From the NCBI GenBank assembly GCA_000697335.1, contig JNEM01014572.1, positions 1 through 14,439 of the forward strand: 14,439 bases of DNA, written 5' to 3'. The translations under genes were made by a program, and so were the position numbers. Position 1 is the first letter of the stretch; every line of letters starts with the position of its first letter. Shown piece after piece: positions 1 through 10,800 of the stretch. Under the pieces are notes generated by a model, which was not told the DNA's origin, searched no databases, and saw only the letters and a program-made list of their open reading frames with translations. Source of the DNA: Conidiobolus incongruus B7586. Its lineage: Eukaryota > Entomophthoromycota > Entomophthoromycetes > Entomophthorales > Conidiobolaceae.

Positions 1-1136
1 TAAAATTTAAATATTTATATATTATCAAATTCTCTCAAATTTAATTATACATTAGTTAATTTTAATTTTTATATTCATTGATATTTAAATATTATGATTT
101 TAATATATTAAGCAAATTTTTTTTGATAAATTAAATATAATTATTAAAATCAATATAAATTAAAAAATAAAAGGATATAAAATTCAAATAATTATTAATT
201 GGAATTAATTTAAAAAATCATCACAATTTTATGAGTAATATATGACATTAAATAATATATTGGATTATAAATTGATATTAAAATAAAATTAATTCAAAAA
301 TCCAAATAAAGATATAATTGTTTAAGAAAAAAATATATATATTTGTTTTATCTGATAAAATAATTAACATTTTGATGGGTAAGATGTGCTTTTAAATTAA
401 TTCAATAAACAAATAAAATTAAAAATAAATGATCAAATATTTAATTATACAAGTTTGAATTTTGTTTATATTATACATAATAGAAATTCAATGAGTTATA
501 ACTGTACATTAAAAGAATAAACTGGAGACCATCGAGCAATCAGTATAAGGATTGCCAAAAGTCATCTATTTTAAATGTGAATTCGATGAATATATTTTTT
601 GAATAATTAAAGATTATCCAATTATTGTATATTATTTAATTAAAATTACTATATCAGGAATAATTAATAAATCAAAAAGAAGTCGCCCCATAAATTCAAT
701 TACACAATTTTCTGAATAAAAATAACAAAGCGGTTAAATTTAAGAATTATTAACTGATAGAGGATTTTTGAGTAATCATGTGGACCATTTTACTACCTTT
801 GATTTCCCAATTAAGTCACTATTTTCTCTAATATTATTCAAATCAATTGTTAAGCATAGTTCATAAAGTAAAATAACACTAAAATGTTATAATATAATAC
901 CAATATATTTTTAGAGTACATTTTTAAAATATTTAAAATGATCGGTTTCTTTAATTGCATCAATTGACTATGTATTATGAAGGATAGTTAATTTGAACTT
1001 CATCGGATGAAATGCAAAATTAAATTGCATATTATTCGAAATTAAATTTAATCGTGAGAAAATTTATACAAAAGAAAATGATATATAAAATCAGGTGGTA
1101 ATCAAAACCTATTATTGACCAAGTAAATTTTTCAAA
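1..1136. other. AT-rich spacer upstream of the aminotransferase gene
   Basis: No gene is supported here. Stops are dense in every frame. A patch at about 520-860 is less AT-rich than its surroundings and could be decayed coding sequence, but no family could be assigned. At 677-690 lies a 14-base word that recurs, inverted, inside Imp1 exon 2 (5757-5770). Confidence 0.7.
1082..1090 (+). promoter_or_regulatory. Putative TATA box of the tyrosine aminotransferase gene
   Basis: TATATAAAA ends 46 bases before the start codon at 1137. A similar box lies at a comparable distance before Imp1, which supports both. In so AT-rich a spacer a chance match is quite possible. Confidence 0.35.
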
Positions 1137-2683
1137 ATGACTTTAAGAAATACTCAAAGCTATCAAATCAAGCGTTCAATCAGTGCACAAAATACTTTCA
1201 ATCCAATCCGTTCTGTATTGGAAGATATGAAAATCCAGCCCAATCCTGATAAACACGTCATTAGCTTATCAATTGGTAGTCCATTATCTTTCAAAAATTA
1301 TAAAAGCATCTGCTAATTATTACATAGGTGATCCTACTGTATTTGGCAATCTCAAAGTTGATTCCAGTATTGAAGACGCTTTAATCAAAGTGATCAAAGA
1401 AGGAAAGTATAATGGTTATGCTCAATCTCAAGGTATATATTCATTTCTTTTAATTTAGATTGGGGGTCTAAATAAAAGTATAGGTATTGCCTCTGCTCGT
1501 GAAGCTATTGCTAAGAAATACTCAACTCCTGAGGCTCCTTTAAATGCTGATGTAATTTCAGTTCGTATATTTCGATATTATCCCTCACTCTTGAAATTTT
1601 GTTTAGGATATTGTTATTGCTTCTGGCTGCTCTGGAGCACTAGAGCTGGTTTTGACCTCCATGGTTAATCCTGGTCAAAACTTATTGATCCCTCGCCCAG
1701 GTTTCTCACTTTATGAAACTATTGCCGGAACGAGAGGTTTTGAAGTTCGTTTTTACGATTTATTACCTGAAAAGAACTGGGAAGTCGATTTCAAATCAGT
1801 GGAATCTTTAATTGATGAAAACACTGTTGGTATTCTTGTTAACAATCCCTCCAACCCTTGTGGATCAGTATATACACGTGAGCATTTGATAGATATTTTG
1901 GAACTTTGTCACAAGCACAAGTTGCCAGTTATTGCTGATGAAATCTATGGAGACATGACCTTTGGGGATAATAAATTTTATCCTATGGCTTCCTTGACCA
2001 AAGATGTCCCTATCATCTCTGTCAAAGGGTTGGCTAAGCAATGGCTAGTCCCAGGCTGGAGAGTAGGATGGCTCATGATTCACGATCGTCATGATGCTTT
2101 AGTAGACTTAAAGAAAGGAATCATCGTCATGTCCCAAGTAATCTTAGGCGCCAACACTTTGATCCAAGCAGCCATTCCAGATATTCTTAACAATACACCT
2201 GAAGAATTTTATAAAGACACTATCCAAAAATTAGAGGTAATAATATATCAGCAAATATCATTTCTCACCTATTGACCGACTCACTCTTCTTAGCACAATG
2301 CCCAAATAAGCCAAGCATTAATTTCGGAGATCCCAGGTTTAGTGCCCGTTGTTCCCCAAGGAGCCATGTATATGATGGTAATTTATAATATAGTTTGCAA
2401 GTTTGAGTCTAACCCTTTGATAGGTTGAAATTAAAGTCGATCAATTTAAGGATATCAAGAATGATGTTGAATTTACTGAAAAGCTTATGGCTGAAGAATC
2501 TGTATTCTGTTTACCAGCTAAGGTATATATTACAATTATTATTTTTTTTAATTTGTATTAATTTTGATTTAACAGGCCTTTGGTTACCCCAATTTCTTTA
2601 GAATTGTTATTTGCCCACCACCTGAGCAGTTGAAGATTGCTTATCAACGTATGAAAGAATTCTGTGAACGCCATTCTGTTTAA
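1137..2683 (+). CDS. TAT: Tyrosine aminotransferase, PLP-dependent (7 exons)
   Basis: Transfers the amino group of tyrosine to 2-oxoglutarate, the first step of tyrosine breakdown. No targeting peptide is visible, so it is probably cytosolic. Exons: 1137-1275, 1328-1432, 1484-1551, 1607-2236, 2294-2377, 2424-2522, 2576-2683; introns are 46-57 nt and GT-AG. They give 410 residues, against about 450 for animal TAT. The ATG follows an in-frame stop at 1116-1118. Family landmarks: TFNPIR near residue 20; SIGDPTVFGNL, restored across intron 1; KYNGYA; SGCS; NNPSNPCG at 183-188; ADEIYGD near 214-220; the PLP lysine in GLAKxWLVPGWR at K248, with R256 after it. The third intron is placed at 1552-1606 rather than 1561-1606 because GATGAT then gives exactly the family spacing before SGCS. 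The residues described are all conserved and the gene looks functional. Kynurenine or alanine aminotransferase is less likely, given the GDPTVFGNL and LVPGWR blocks. Confidence 0.95.
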
Positions 2684-2710
2684 CTTACAAAACAATCTAA
2701 AATATATTAA

Positions 2711-2716
2711 AATAAA
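2711..2716 (+). terminator. Polyadenylation signal, aminotransferase gene
   Basis: AATAAA lies 28 bases after the stop codon. A second AATAAA at 2868-2873 is followed by a GT-rich stretch (2875-2900) and may be the stronger or alternative site. Confidence 0.45.
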
Positions 2717-3176
2717 GGACAAAATATTATCAATATATTCTTCTAACCATGCCATATTAGTATTCAATCTATTATGTTCTTGATTTATCAAATTCTATAA
2801 TATATAAGAATAAACTTTATGTTGATAAGATCAAAAAAATTATTGTACATATAAAATGATGTAAATGAATAAAGATGTACTGTATATTTTGTATTGTTAT
2901 ATCTTATATTTTATCAATCTATATAATATTTATATTGTCAGACATATTTTGCAAATTATACGTATTGATAAATAATATAGGAAAACCGTATTTTTAATTA
3001 ATCATTAGTGTAATTTCAATAAATATTTGGAAAATTTAACAATTTGAATATTTAATGAAATTATTAAATATAATTTGATTCATAATTCAAAATATTTCAA
3101 TATAAGATTATAAATATAATAAGATTGTTAACAGATTTGGTTGAATATGGCCCTACATTTATAAAACACAAAATGG

Positions 3177-3182
3177 TTTATT
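3177..3182 (-). terminator. Possible polyadenylation signal, sugar transporter gene
   Basis: On the minus strand AATAAA begins one base after the stop codon TAA (3184-3186), giving an unusually short or absent 3' UTR before the signal. Another site downstream may be used instead. Confidence 0.3.
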
Positions 3183-3183
3183 A

Positions 3184-4393
3184 TTAAAACAGAATAGGAG
3201 TTTTTGTACTAATATATCCATATGCAATAGCACCAATGAAGGTGAGAACAATACCGAAAATATCCTATTAAAAATATGAAATTAAATCAAAGGCTTTGAA
3301 ATTTATATAATAAAAAACTTACTAATCCATATAAAGGAGAGCTATAGAAGAAATTAACTAAGCATGATTGGATGGCAAACTAAAAAAACTCATTAATATA
3401 GTCAATAAATACGAATAAATATAGTTCTACCTTCAAGGCTACGGCAACCATGAAAGTGATAGGATTAGTAACTCTTAGAGCATTCAAAGTAGCTGCTTGA
3501 ACTAAGAATCCAAGGAAAGAAGTTAAAAATATCCAGCCTCTAACGCTAAAATCATGAGCCCATTGAGCATTATTAGCAATTTCTTCAATTTCACCAGAAA
3601 GAATAAAAGGAATAATTAAGAAAATAATAGACAAAATAGTATGATATTGGAATAACTTCCATACATCATTCTTAAGTAAAACAATAGCACTCTTTAGGTA
3701 TACAAAATAAAATCCAGTAAGAGCACTAGATACAACTCCGATAATCAAGCCACTTAAGGTAAAAACAGCTTGGCTGGATTGAATCATTGCATAACCAAAC
3801 ATGGTGATTAAAGCAGCAATAGATAAAACAGGAGGGATTCTATACTTGAGGATAGCAATGCAAAGAGCTATAGTGAATAGAATGCTGGAAGATCTAGTAA
3901 TCTAAAGATACTGAGTTAGCTAAAATATAGGTAAAAATTTAAGTAAAAGAATTACCGAGTATAGAGAAGAATTCATTAATTTAAGACAATAAATAGCTGA
4001 AGTTAATACCATGGCATGGAATAGACCAATGGGGAATATTTGTTTAACTATTTGCCATTCAAATTCAAATTCAGGAATAGAAAACTGACGACGAGCAGGA
4101 AGAAGGGCATTGAGCTCGCTTCCAAGAATCAAGAATACAAAAGAAAAAGCTAATTCGAACCATGTGAGAGTTAAAGGATAAGGGAAAAAGACATTTCCAA
4201 CTCTGAAAATGAAGTGATTACACAAAACAGTTACAATAGATACAATTACATAAATGGCAATAGAAATAAAAGGAGCCCAAGGATGAGAAGATTTCTGAGA
4301 GGATAAAGGTTGAGATACATATTGCATTTCTTCGTCTAAATCCTCGACTTCCATTGAGTCTAAAAGTCTATCTTGTTGATTATTGAGATCCAT
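3184..4393 (-). CDS. GDP-fucose-type nucleotide-sugar transporter, SLC35C/TPT family (4 exons)
   Basis: Multi-pass antiporter expected to carry GDP-fucose into the Golgi or ER lumen in exchange for GMP. Exons in coding order: 4393-3956, 3901-3431, 3379-3323, 3264-3184; introns are 54, 51 and 58 nt, all phase 0, giving 348 residues (human SLC35C1: 364). Residues 1-37 are an acidic, polar cytosolic tail with a leucine near residue 10 and several serines. About ten hydrophobic helices follow. The join across intron 1, SSLYS then ITRSSSILF, matches the FYNVGRSLTTVF block of SLC35C1, preceded by CLK as in that family. KNDVWKLFQYHTILS and a glycine-glutamate end to the next helix match its central region. 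The restored third-exon helix leads to a closing FIGAIAYGYIS helix. Substrate is inferred from similarity by eye; SLC35C2 or another TPT-family sugar-phosphate carrier is possible. It converges with the aminotransferase and diverges from Imp1. Confidence 0.8.
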
Positions 4394-5543
4394 GTTATTA
4401 AAAGTATTTTGGTTAATTAAAAAATGAATAGAATAAAGAACAGTGCTATTAACAAATATGAGAAAGTAAGCTTGTCTCTTATTTGAATAGAGAATGATAA
4501 ACTAAATTAGGCAATGAATATCCAAATTTAGCCTTAATATTCAGTGCATTACATTCAATCACTTCATAAAATGATCTAAATTTAACAATTTATTTTTAAA
4601 ATTTCTAAGTTACACAAATTATTAAGATCAAATTAACTGGCAATCAATTGATTGAATTCTATTATTAAATAAAAAAAATACTCAATTTTTATTATAAACT
4701 ATACGAATAGAAAATTATTATTAAGATTTTAGATATTTATTGACAGATCTCAGAAATACTAATTATCAAATATACACACATTATACTGTTCAAATCTTCG
4801 GTTTAACCCTGCTCTGTTTGATGATTTCAACTATATTCTAATAATACTAGATTACCAGGAATTTATTATTATTTATGATTTTTTGATATGATGCATAATT
4901 TTATATGTAATTTCAAAAATTCAGCATACTTGAAGTATAAACTATGAAATGAATATTTTCAGAATAGATCTGATATTGAATAGACCAAATAGAATCTAGC
5001 CAAACACCCAGACAGGGTAAAGAGTGTATTGTAATTCTAATATATAATCCAAAAGTTATTTTTAAACCAATAAAATAAATATTTGAATTCATAAATGATT
5101 TAATTAAATTATATTCGCGTTGGGTATGACAATACTTGTATAAATTAGAAAATAAATATTACCTGAAATATTCTTTGAATTGTTTTTGGTTTATTAAATA
5201 ATATCAATCTGAATTTATAGACGATTTTGTAATCTACAATTCAAAACTTCATAAACCTTGTTCATATACAATATATTAAATCTAAAAATTAAAGATATCA
5301 TCATTATAAATTTTAAATCCTATGTCACTGATTTTATGAATGGACGTTGGTGATATGACTTATTAAATCAACTTAACTTTTATATAATATCTTTATGTTA
5401 ATATTAAATTAATCAACCCATAATTTAAAATAATCAGGGATGGTTTATATAAACAATCACCTATTCCATTTTTAATATGTATAAAATAGTCCTCTGTTTT
5501 CATCTTAATTATTAGATCGTTTATATCATATATTTAACAAAAT
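4394..5543. other. Divergent intergenic region between transporter and Imp1
   Basis: 1150 bases separating two start codons that point away from each other, so it should contain both promoters. A TATA-like box precedes Imp1; none is clear for the transporter. A less AT-rich stretch near 4975-5030 gives no recognisable protein in any frame. Confidence 0.7.
5480..5486 (+). promoter_or_regulatory. Putative TATA box of the Imp1 gene
   Basis: TATAAAA ends 57 bases before the Imp1 ATG, similar to the placement before the aminotransferase. Another TATATAAA lies near 5447. Confidence 0.35.
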
Positions 5544-6275
5544 ATGTCATTTAGAGCAAAGTTTCAACAACATGGAAGAACCTTCTTAAGTCTGACTACT
5601 GGGTTTATTCAATTTTCATGTTTTATTCATTTATTTAATAGTAAATTTTTAGAAATAGCACAGGTAAATCGAATGTAGTATTATACAATCAATTAATGAT
5701 TAATCAGCGACTGTATTTAGTGTGCAGGCCCTTCTATGCTACCCACTCTTAACACTTGGGGCGACTTCTTACTTGTTCAGAAAATTTTATCGAATCATAA
5801 TGATAAGCTCAAAATAGGAGATTTGGTGATTATAACATCTCCATTCGACTCGTCGGTTGTAGCTTGCAAAAGAGTTATTGCCAAAGTATTTTAAATTAAT
5901 TAAGTCTTTACTGCTATTAATATAACTCTAATATAGGAAGGGGACGAAATATGCCGTGACCCAAGTCAAAATGACTATACCCTTGGAAAAGTAAGTTTAA
6001 TAGCTCTTCATTAGGATAGTTATTTATTCAATTTCTTAGGTTCCCAAAGGACATATTTGGGTCCAAGGTGACAATGCCAGTAATTCAACTGATTCTAGAA
6101 CTTATGGTCCTATACCAAATGGACTTATCAAAGGAAAAGTTCTATTCAGAGTATTTTATCTATTTACTGACATCTATTATTTTACTAACCATTATATTAG
6201 CTTTTCCCTCAATTCAAATCATTTGTTGATGAAGAGCCATTGAAGAAAATAACATCAAGCACCATTATTCATTGA
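5544..6275 (+). CDS. IMP1: Mitochondrial inner membrane protease subunit 1, S26 signal peptidase (5 exons)
   Basis: Serine-lysine protease of the inner membrane that removes sorting peptides from proteins on the intermembrane-space side; its partner is Imp2. Exons: 5544-5663, 5721-5885, 5937-5990, 6040-6150, 6201-6275; introns are 57, 51, 49 and 50 nt, all phase 0, giving 174 residues (human IMMP1L: 166). Residues about 13-32 form the single membrane anchor. The catalytic serine is S45 in CAGPSMLPT and the general-base lysine is K90 in ACKRVI. The conserved box GDN..NSTDSR.YGPIP spans residues 123-139 and GLIKGKV follows. The fourth intron has a perfect TACTAAC branch site at 6183-6189. The CKRV and NSTDSR blocks favour Imp1 over Imp2. 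All key residues are present and it looks functional. The C-terminus ends in a short basic and hydroxyl-rich tail with no known role. Confidence 0.95.
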
Positions 6276-7808
6276 AGTATTCCATCATTATAATATACCA
6301 TTTTGATTAAGTTTTGGAAAGGATTTTATTTCATCAAATTTATCACTAGTTCAAATATTAATATTTCAAATTGTAATTATGTATATAAATAATGATTCCC
6401 TTATTTGAAGTTAATAGATAGGTTTATAATATACTGTTTAATTTTGGAATTTAACATATTTTATAAAATTTCTAATATTATTAAATTTTGGAATATTATT
6501 AAGAGTATACAAACAACTATGAATTTTCCAAATTCTAATTGAAGTATATTTTCGTTTTGGATTATAAAAATATATATTGATCAGTTATAAACTATGTTAG
6601 TATTATCTAATCAAATAGTTGTTAATTATATCATCTTATATTGTTTAAATTCAATTTAGTAATATTTAATCTGATTTGTTAATATTCACTTATAATAGTG
6701 TTAAATGTAATTCACAAGATCAAAATTATAGATTTAAGCTAACAATCATCATAAATCCCCTTAAATACTCTCAAATCATTATTTGATTCCAAGATATCAT
6801 GATCCATATAAAAACACATTTATCACAATCTATTCCTTGCTTGGTCATAATGTTATTATTAATTAAAACTTATATCACAAATACATTGAAATATTTTATC
6901 TTATAATATTTGTATATGATGCTACTATTTAAGGTTGCCAATTGATTCATCATTAATGTCATATATGCTAAAATTTATTGGTAGTATTGCTTGGAAATAA
7001 TTTAGTAATTTAATCAGCTATCAACCTCAATGAGCCGATAGGCATCTATGTAAAAAAGGAAAGAATTGATAATATTAAAATAACTTTACAAATAGAGAAT
7101 ATTTCAAAAAATTAATGATAAAATTATAATTTGATGATATAAAACTTTAATTCTTTTAAATAATCCAAAAATCTGTATTATAGAGAAATGATATACAATA
7201 TAATATATATGACAATTAATTGATATAATACTAATAGATAAAACTGTATACTAATAAATTAAAATTCGGTTATATATTAATAATATAAAACCCAAATTTC
7301 ATTTAAACAAATAATAACTGGGAATATTTCTTTTATTTAACCAAAAAGATTTTTTACATTCATTAATTAAAATGAATGAGCCAAATGTACTAATTTTGAA
7401 AATATATTTTTATAAATTCATGGAAAGATATTGAAATCATAATATATAATATATCATAAAAATTATGATCAAGCCAGTTATTATTAATATTAATTATAAT
7501 ATATTGTATCAGTGAAATAAAAGAAAGATTTCCAAATCATTTTTATTTTAGTTTTTGAATTCATATTTGAGATAAAATTATAAACAACAAATGTTGATGA
7601 ATATATATATGGCAATATATATGTAAGAATTTTCTAGTATTAATTAAATACTACAATTGAGAGTTATAAGTTATTTATTTGCTAAAATAGTTTTTCAATA
7701 AATATCAGAATATTATCTTTCATTGTTTTTTCGTATCATAATGATTATATTTATTAATTACAGTGATAATTTATTGTCAATCATTCTAATCAAAAATATT
7801 TTACATTA
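6276..7808. other. Spacer between convergent Imp1 and methyltransferase genes
   Basis: About 1.5 kb, very AT-rich, with no supported gene. The stretch near 6935-7065 is less AT-rich and reads with few stops on the plus strand, so it may be decayed coding sequence of unknown origin. The word AATTTTGGAAT occurs twice (6440-6450, 6484-6494). No tRNA or other RNA gene was seen. Confidence 0.65.
7770..7775 (-). terminator. Polyadenylation signal, methyltransferase gene
   Basis: AATAAA on the minus strand, 33 bases beyond the stop codon at 7809-7811, a normal distance for a eukaryotic 3' end. Confidence 0.5.
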
Positions 7809-10800
7809 TTAACAAAATTCTTTGATCCAAGTATCTAATTCTAAAATAACCTCTTCAACACCACACATCCAATCTTTAAGCCCATCATTCATACTAATTT
7901 CATCCATTTCCTGCAAATAATTCTCATATTGAGATATTAAATCCAGCTCTTGAAACAGTTCTTCCACAAATTCAAGTGGTAGATGGTATATCTCAAACAT
8001 GATTAGGTCGATTTTCAGTTGAACAAAGTTCACCATGCGGTACACGAATTTGAGTCTGCTTTGTAACCAATCAAAAGTCTTTGAAGTGCTTCGCGGGGCA
8101 ATTTCATTCCAACAATCTTCCACAATTTGCCATCGATTGGGTTCTGAAAGATCTACCAGTCCTCTTCTCAAAGGCTCCAGTAAGAATGACTGCCCCGAAA
8201 CACTAGGATTGAAGACTGACTGCATACGATACACGACGCTCTTTAATGATTTGATCAGGTGAGTAAGCTGCAGAATTTGGTGATAAGCACTGGGATCTGG
8301 GTACTGGAAGGGAATATGGGCCATATTGCTTCGGAACAGTCGTAGGCGTCCTTGCTGGTCGTATTGGCAATGAATGTTCATGTAGTACTGAATAATTGCG
8401 CTGTTGAGGAGGGCTAAGTAGTAATCTACATCCAACAGCGGTAGATCATATTGTTCGCTTGGCTTGATAGTGAAATAGATGCACTGATTGGTAACACTCG
8501 TTCCTTCTTCCTCCAGAAAAAACCGTTGTCTGGGTTGTGTGGTGGTGAAGTAGCCATAATTGATAGGCGTAATGATTTTTTGATTCAAATTGTTTCCACA
8601 TTTTTGGATATTACTATAAGCGATTTCACGATCTGGATATTGAGGTTGGAGCTCCTCTCTGACTTCTTTTAAGAAGTTGTAAAAAGCACATAAGGAAGGG
8701 TTTTCGGAAGTTGACTTGACTTTGAGGTATTTTTGGATAATATCCTTCGCCACAAGCTTGTCAACCATTATGAGTGAGTAATGTTTGAAATATTGATGAT
8801 GAACCAAATACGACTCAGCTGGACTGGATTCCTTCCGACTTAGTCTCATGGGATCTCGCCTATTCCAGAACTGAATCTCCTTTGTTCCTTCCCCAATAAC
8901 ACCATCCTCTCGTAGTGGATTATTACTGCACCCGTTCCAGTAAAAACAAGGGACCATGTATTGCGAATACACTAGGTCTCCAAAGCTCTGTTTGGCCCAC
9001 TCGGTTCGAACCACCAATCCATAAACAGGATTTGTATTAGGGCCGCGATTCCAAATCAGTGGACTTTTGGAATCCCACTCGGCGGTTTTGCCATTTGAAT
9101 CACATAGCTTAGGCAGGTTTAATGCCAACTGATGCATCAGATGCGAGAGATTATTATGTGGAATGAGCGAATAGAAGGGGTTGGCCGGGGATTCCGTTAG
9201 CTTGGTCTCCAATTGTGTTGTCAATTTCAGTTGAATGGAACAGTTTGAATTGAAATCCATTACTTGTTCCAAATTTCGATTACTGTTTAGCTGCCCATTC
9301 CAATAGTGATAATGCTCCAGCATGCTTTTGAGAGACAGTTTCTTGTCTTTGCATTTGAAAAATCCTATTTTATGATCCCTCTTAGCATGCTCTTTGTTCC
9401 TCCAGCTCAGTGTAAAGATGAGAGAATTTGTTTGGACCTTGCGGAACACTTTAAAAGGATCAAATAAAAAGAGTCGATGCATCCAGATTCGACCCCACAT
9501 CCAATCTCTAAACCTTTGTGCAAACTCACAAGTAAGCCATTGGCTCGGAGTAATCATCACCAGTTGGCCATGATCGCGCGATATACAATGCAATCCAAGC
9601 CATATAAAATACAAATATGCCTGATGGCCTTTTCCTCCTAATATGGCTTGAGAATATAGTTTGGGATCAGGGAAAGAAAATTGGTGTCTCAATAGATATG
9701 GGGGATTGGTTAAGACGATTGAAAAACTAAGTTTGAAGTTACGAAGTTGGTTGATTTGATTTTCTCCCCATCGATGATAGATCGTGCTTGCGGGGCGCTT
9801 GATAAAGTCTTCTCTTGGTAGCAGCTGAAGTGTGTCATTCCAAAAGAGCTTGACTGGTGAATTCGAAATACTAGATGAGCCTCTCCTTAATCGATAAATC
9901 TGCATGTAAATTGGGAATAGATGACTTTCGATCCTACATATGCATACTAAAAATGGAACCAAATCTAGTTCAATACCAAAGATTCCAGCTCTCAATTTAT
10001 TATAGATCATTTCAAGTGTTTCTGGATTGTTCCATACCTCTTGGAAATGACTTGTTTGCAGCGCTTTTATGATTTGATCTACATAAAAGAGAATGGATGT
10101 TCCAAGCCCCATACATGGATCAAACACTAGATCATGAATTTGAGGATTCATTACATGAAATTGTATATGCTCATTCCAATTTGGGATGGCTGTATTCCAC
10201 ATAAATTCAACAACTTCAATAGGTGTGAAGAACTGGCCTCTATCTCTTTGGATTTGGCTCTCCCCTTCAAAGAATTTGAGTGATGAGTTAGTTTGATGAA
10301 AGAGCTGAGTATACAATTGGTCAATCCATGTCATGTCATAAACTTCTTCATTTGATTTTATCATATTTGTGAAATGTTCAAGGATTTCAGTATAATGTAT
10401 ATCAGAAGAATCTTGATATCTGATAATATTAAAAAACCAATCCCATCCCTCGCAAGTATAATGATCAACCCTACTTCCTTCAAGATTAATGATACTATAC
10501 CCACCCAATATATTATTATGTATTTCTTTCGAATCAAGTTGTGCAACCATTCTCGCTTCACACCAAATCCTGCATATAGTATAAAATGACACAACCAAAG
10601 AATAATTATGGATTTTACCATTATTTAAAAACTTCCATAACTCTCTGGTTTGGATTAGTTGGACATCATTGCAATATGAGCACGCTTGTATAATATGTGA
10701 TGAAGAGTTGAGATGAGAACATGGTGACAGTGTTAATTTATCCTCAAAACGAGAGGTAATTTGATCAATTTCACTTCGAATTTGCTTAATTACACTAATT

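Larger units (their letters stand above)
2684..3183. other. Spacer between two convergent 3' ends
   Basis: About 500 bases between the stop codons of the aminotransferase (+) and the sugar transporter (-). It holds candidate polyadenylation signals for both genes and nothing else recognisable. An open frame at 2558-2791 on the minus strand is the antisense of the last aminotransferase exon plus spacer. Confidence 0.7.

Noticed and set aside
549-780. Short peptides resembling integrase strings (GLPKVI near 550, LLTDRG near 747)
   Set aside because: Too short, in the wrong spacing for one integrase, with no terminal repeats or other parts of an element; not enough to call a retroelement fossil.
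1433-1483. Shorter alternative for aminotransferase intron 2, ending at 1458
   Set aside because: The AG at 1458 would put a stop soon after; ending at 1483 restores the frame and the family block GIASAREAIAKKY.
2558-2791. Minus-strand open frame of 77 codons
   Set aside because: It is antisense to the last aminotransferase exon and runs into spacer; low-complexity C- and N-terminal parts and no family.
4780-4812. tRNA B-box-like GTTCAAATC at 4788-4796
   Set aside because: No pairing T-arm, no A box at the right distance and no acceptor stem, so not a tRNA gene.
8035-8672. Plus-strand open frames at 8035-8262 and 8451-8672
   Set aside because: Antisense shadows of the methyltransferase exon, which itself has strong family motifs on the other strand.
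9875-10621. Further open frames at 9875-10072 (+), 10374-10589 (+) and 10361-10621 (-)
   Set aside because: All lie in other frames of the methyltransferase exon and show only biased hydrophobic composition.
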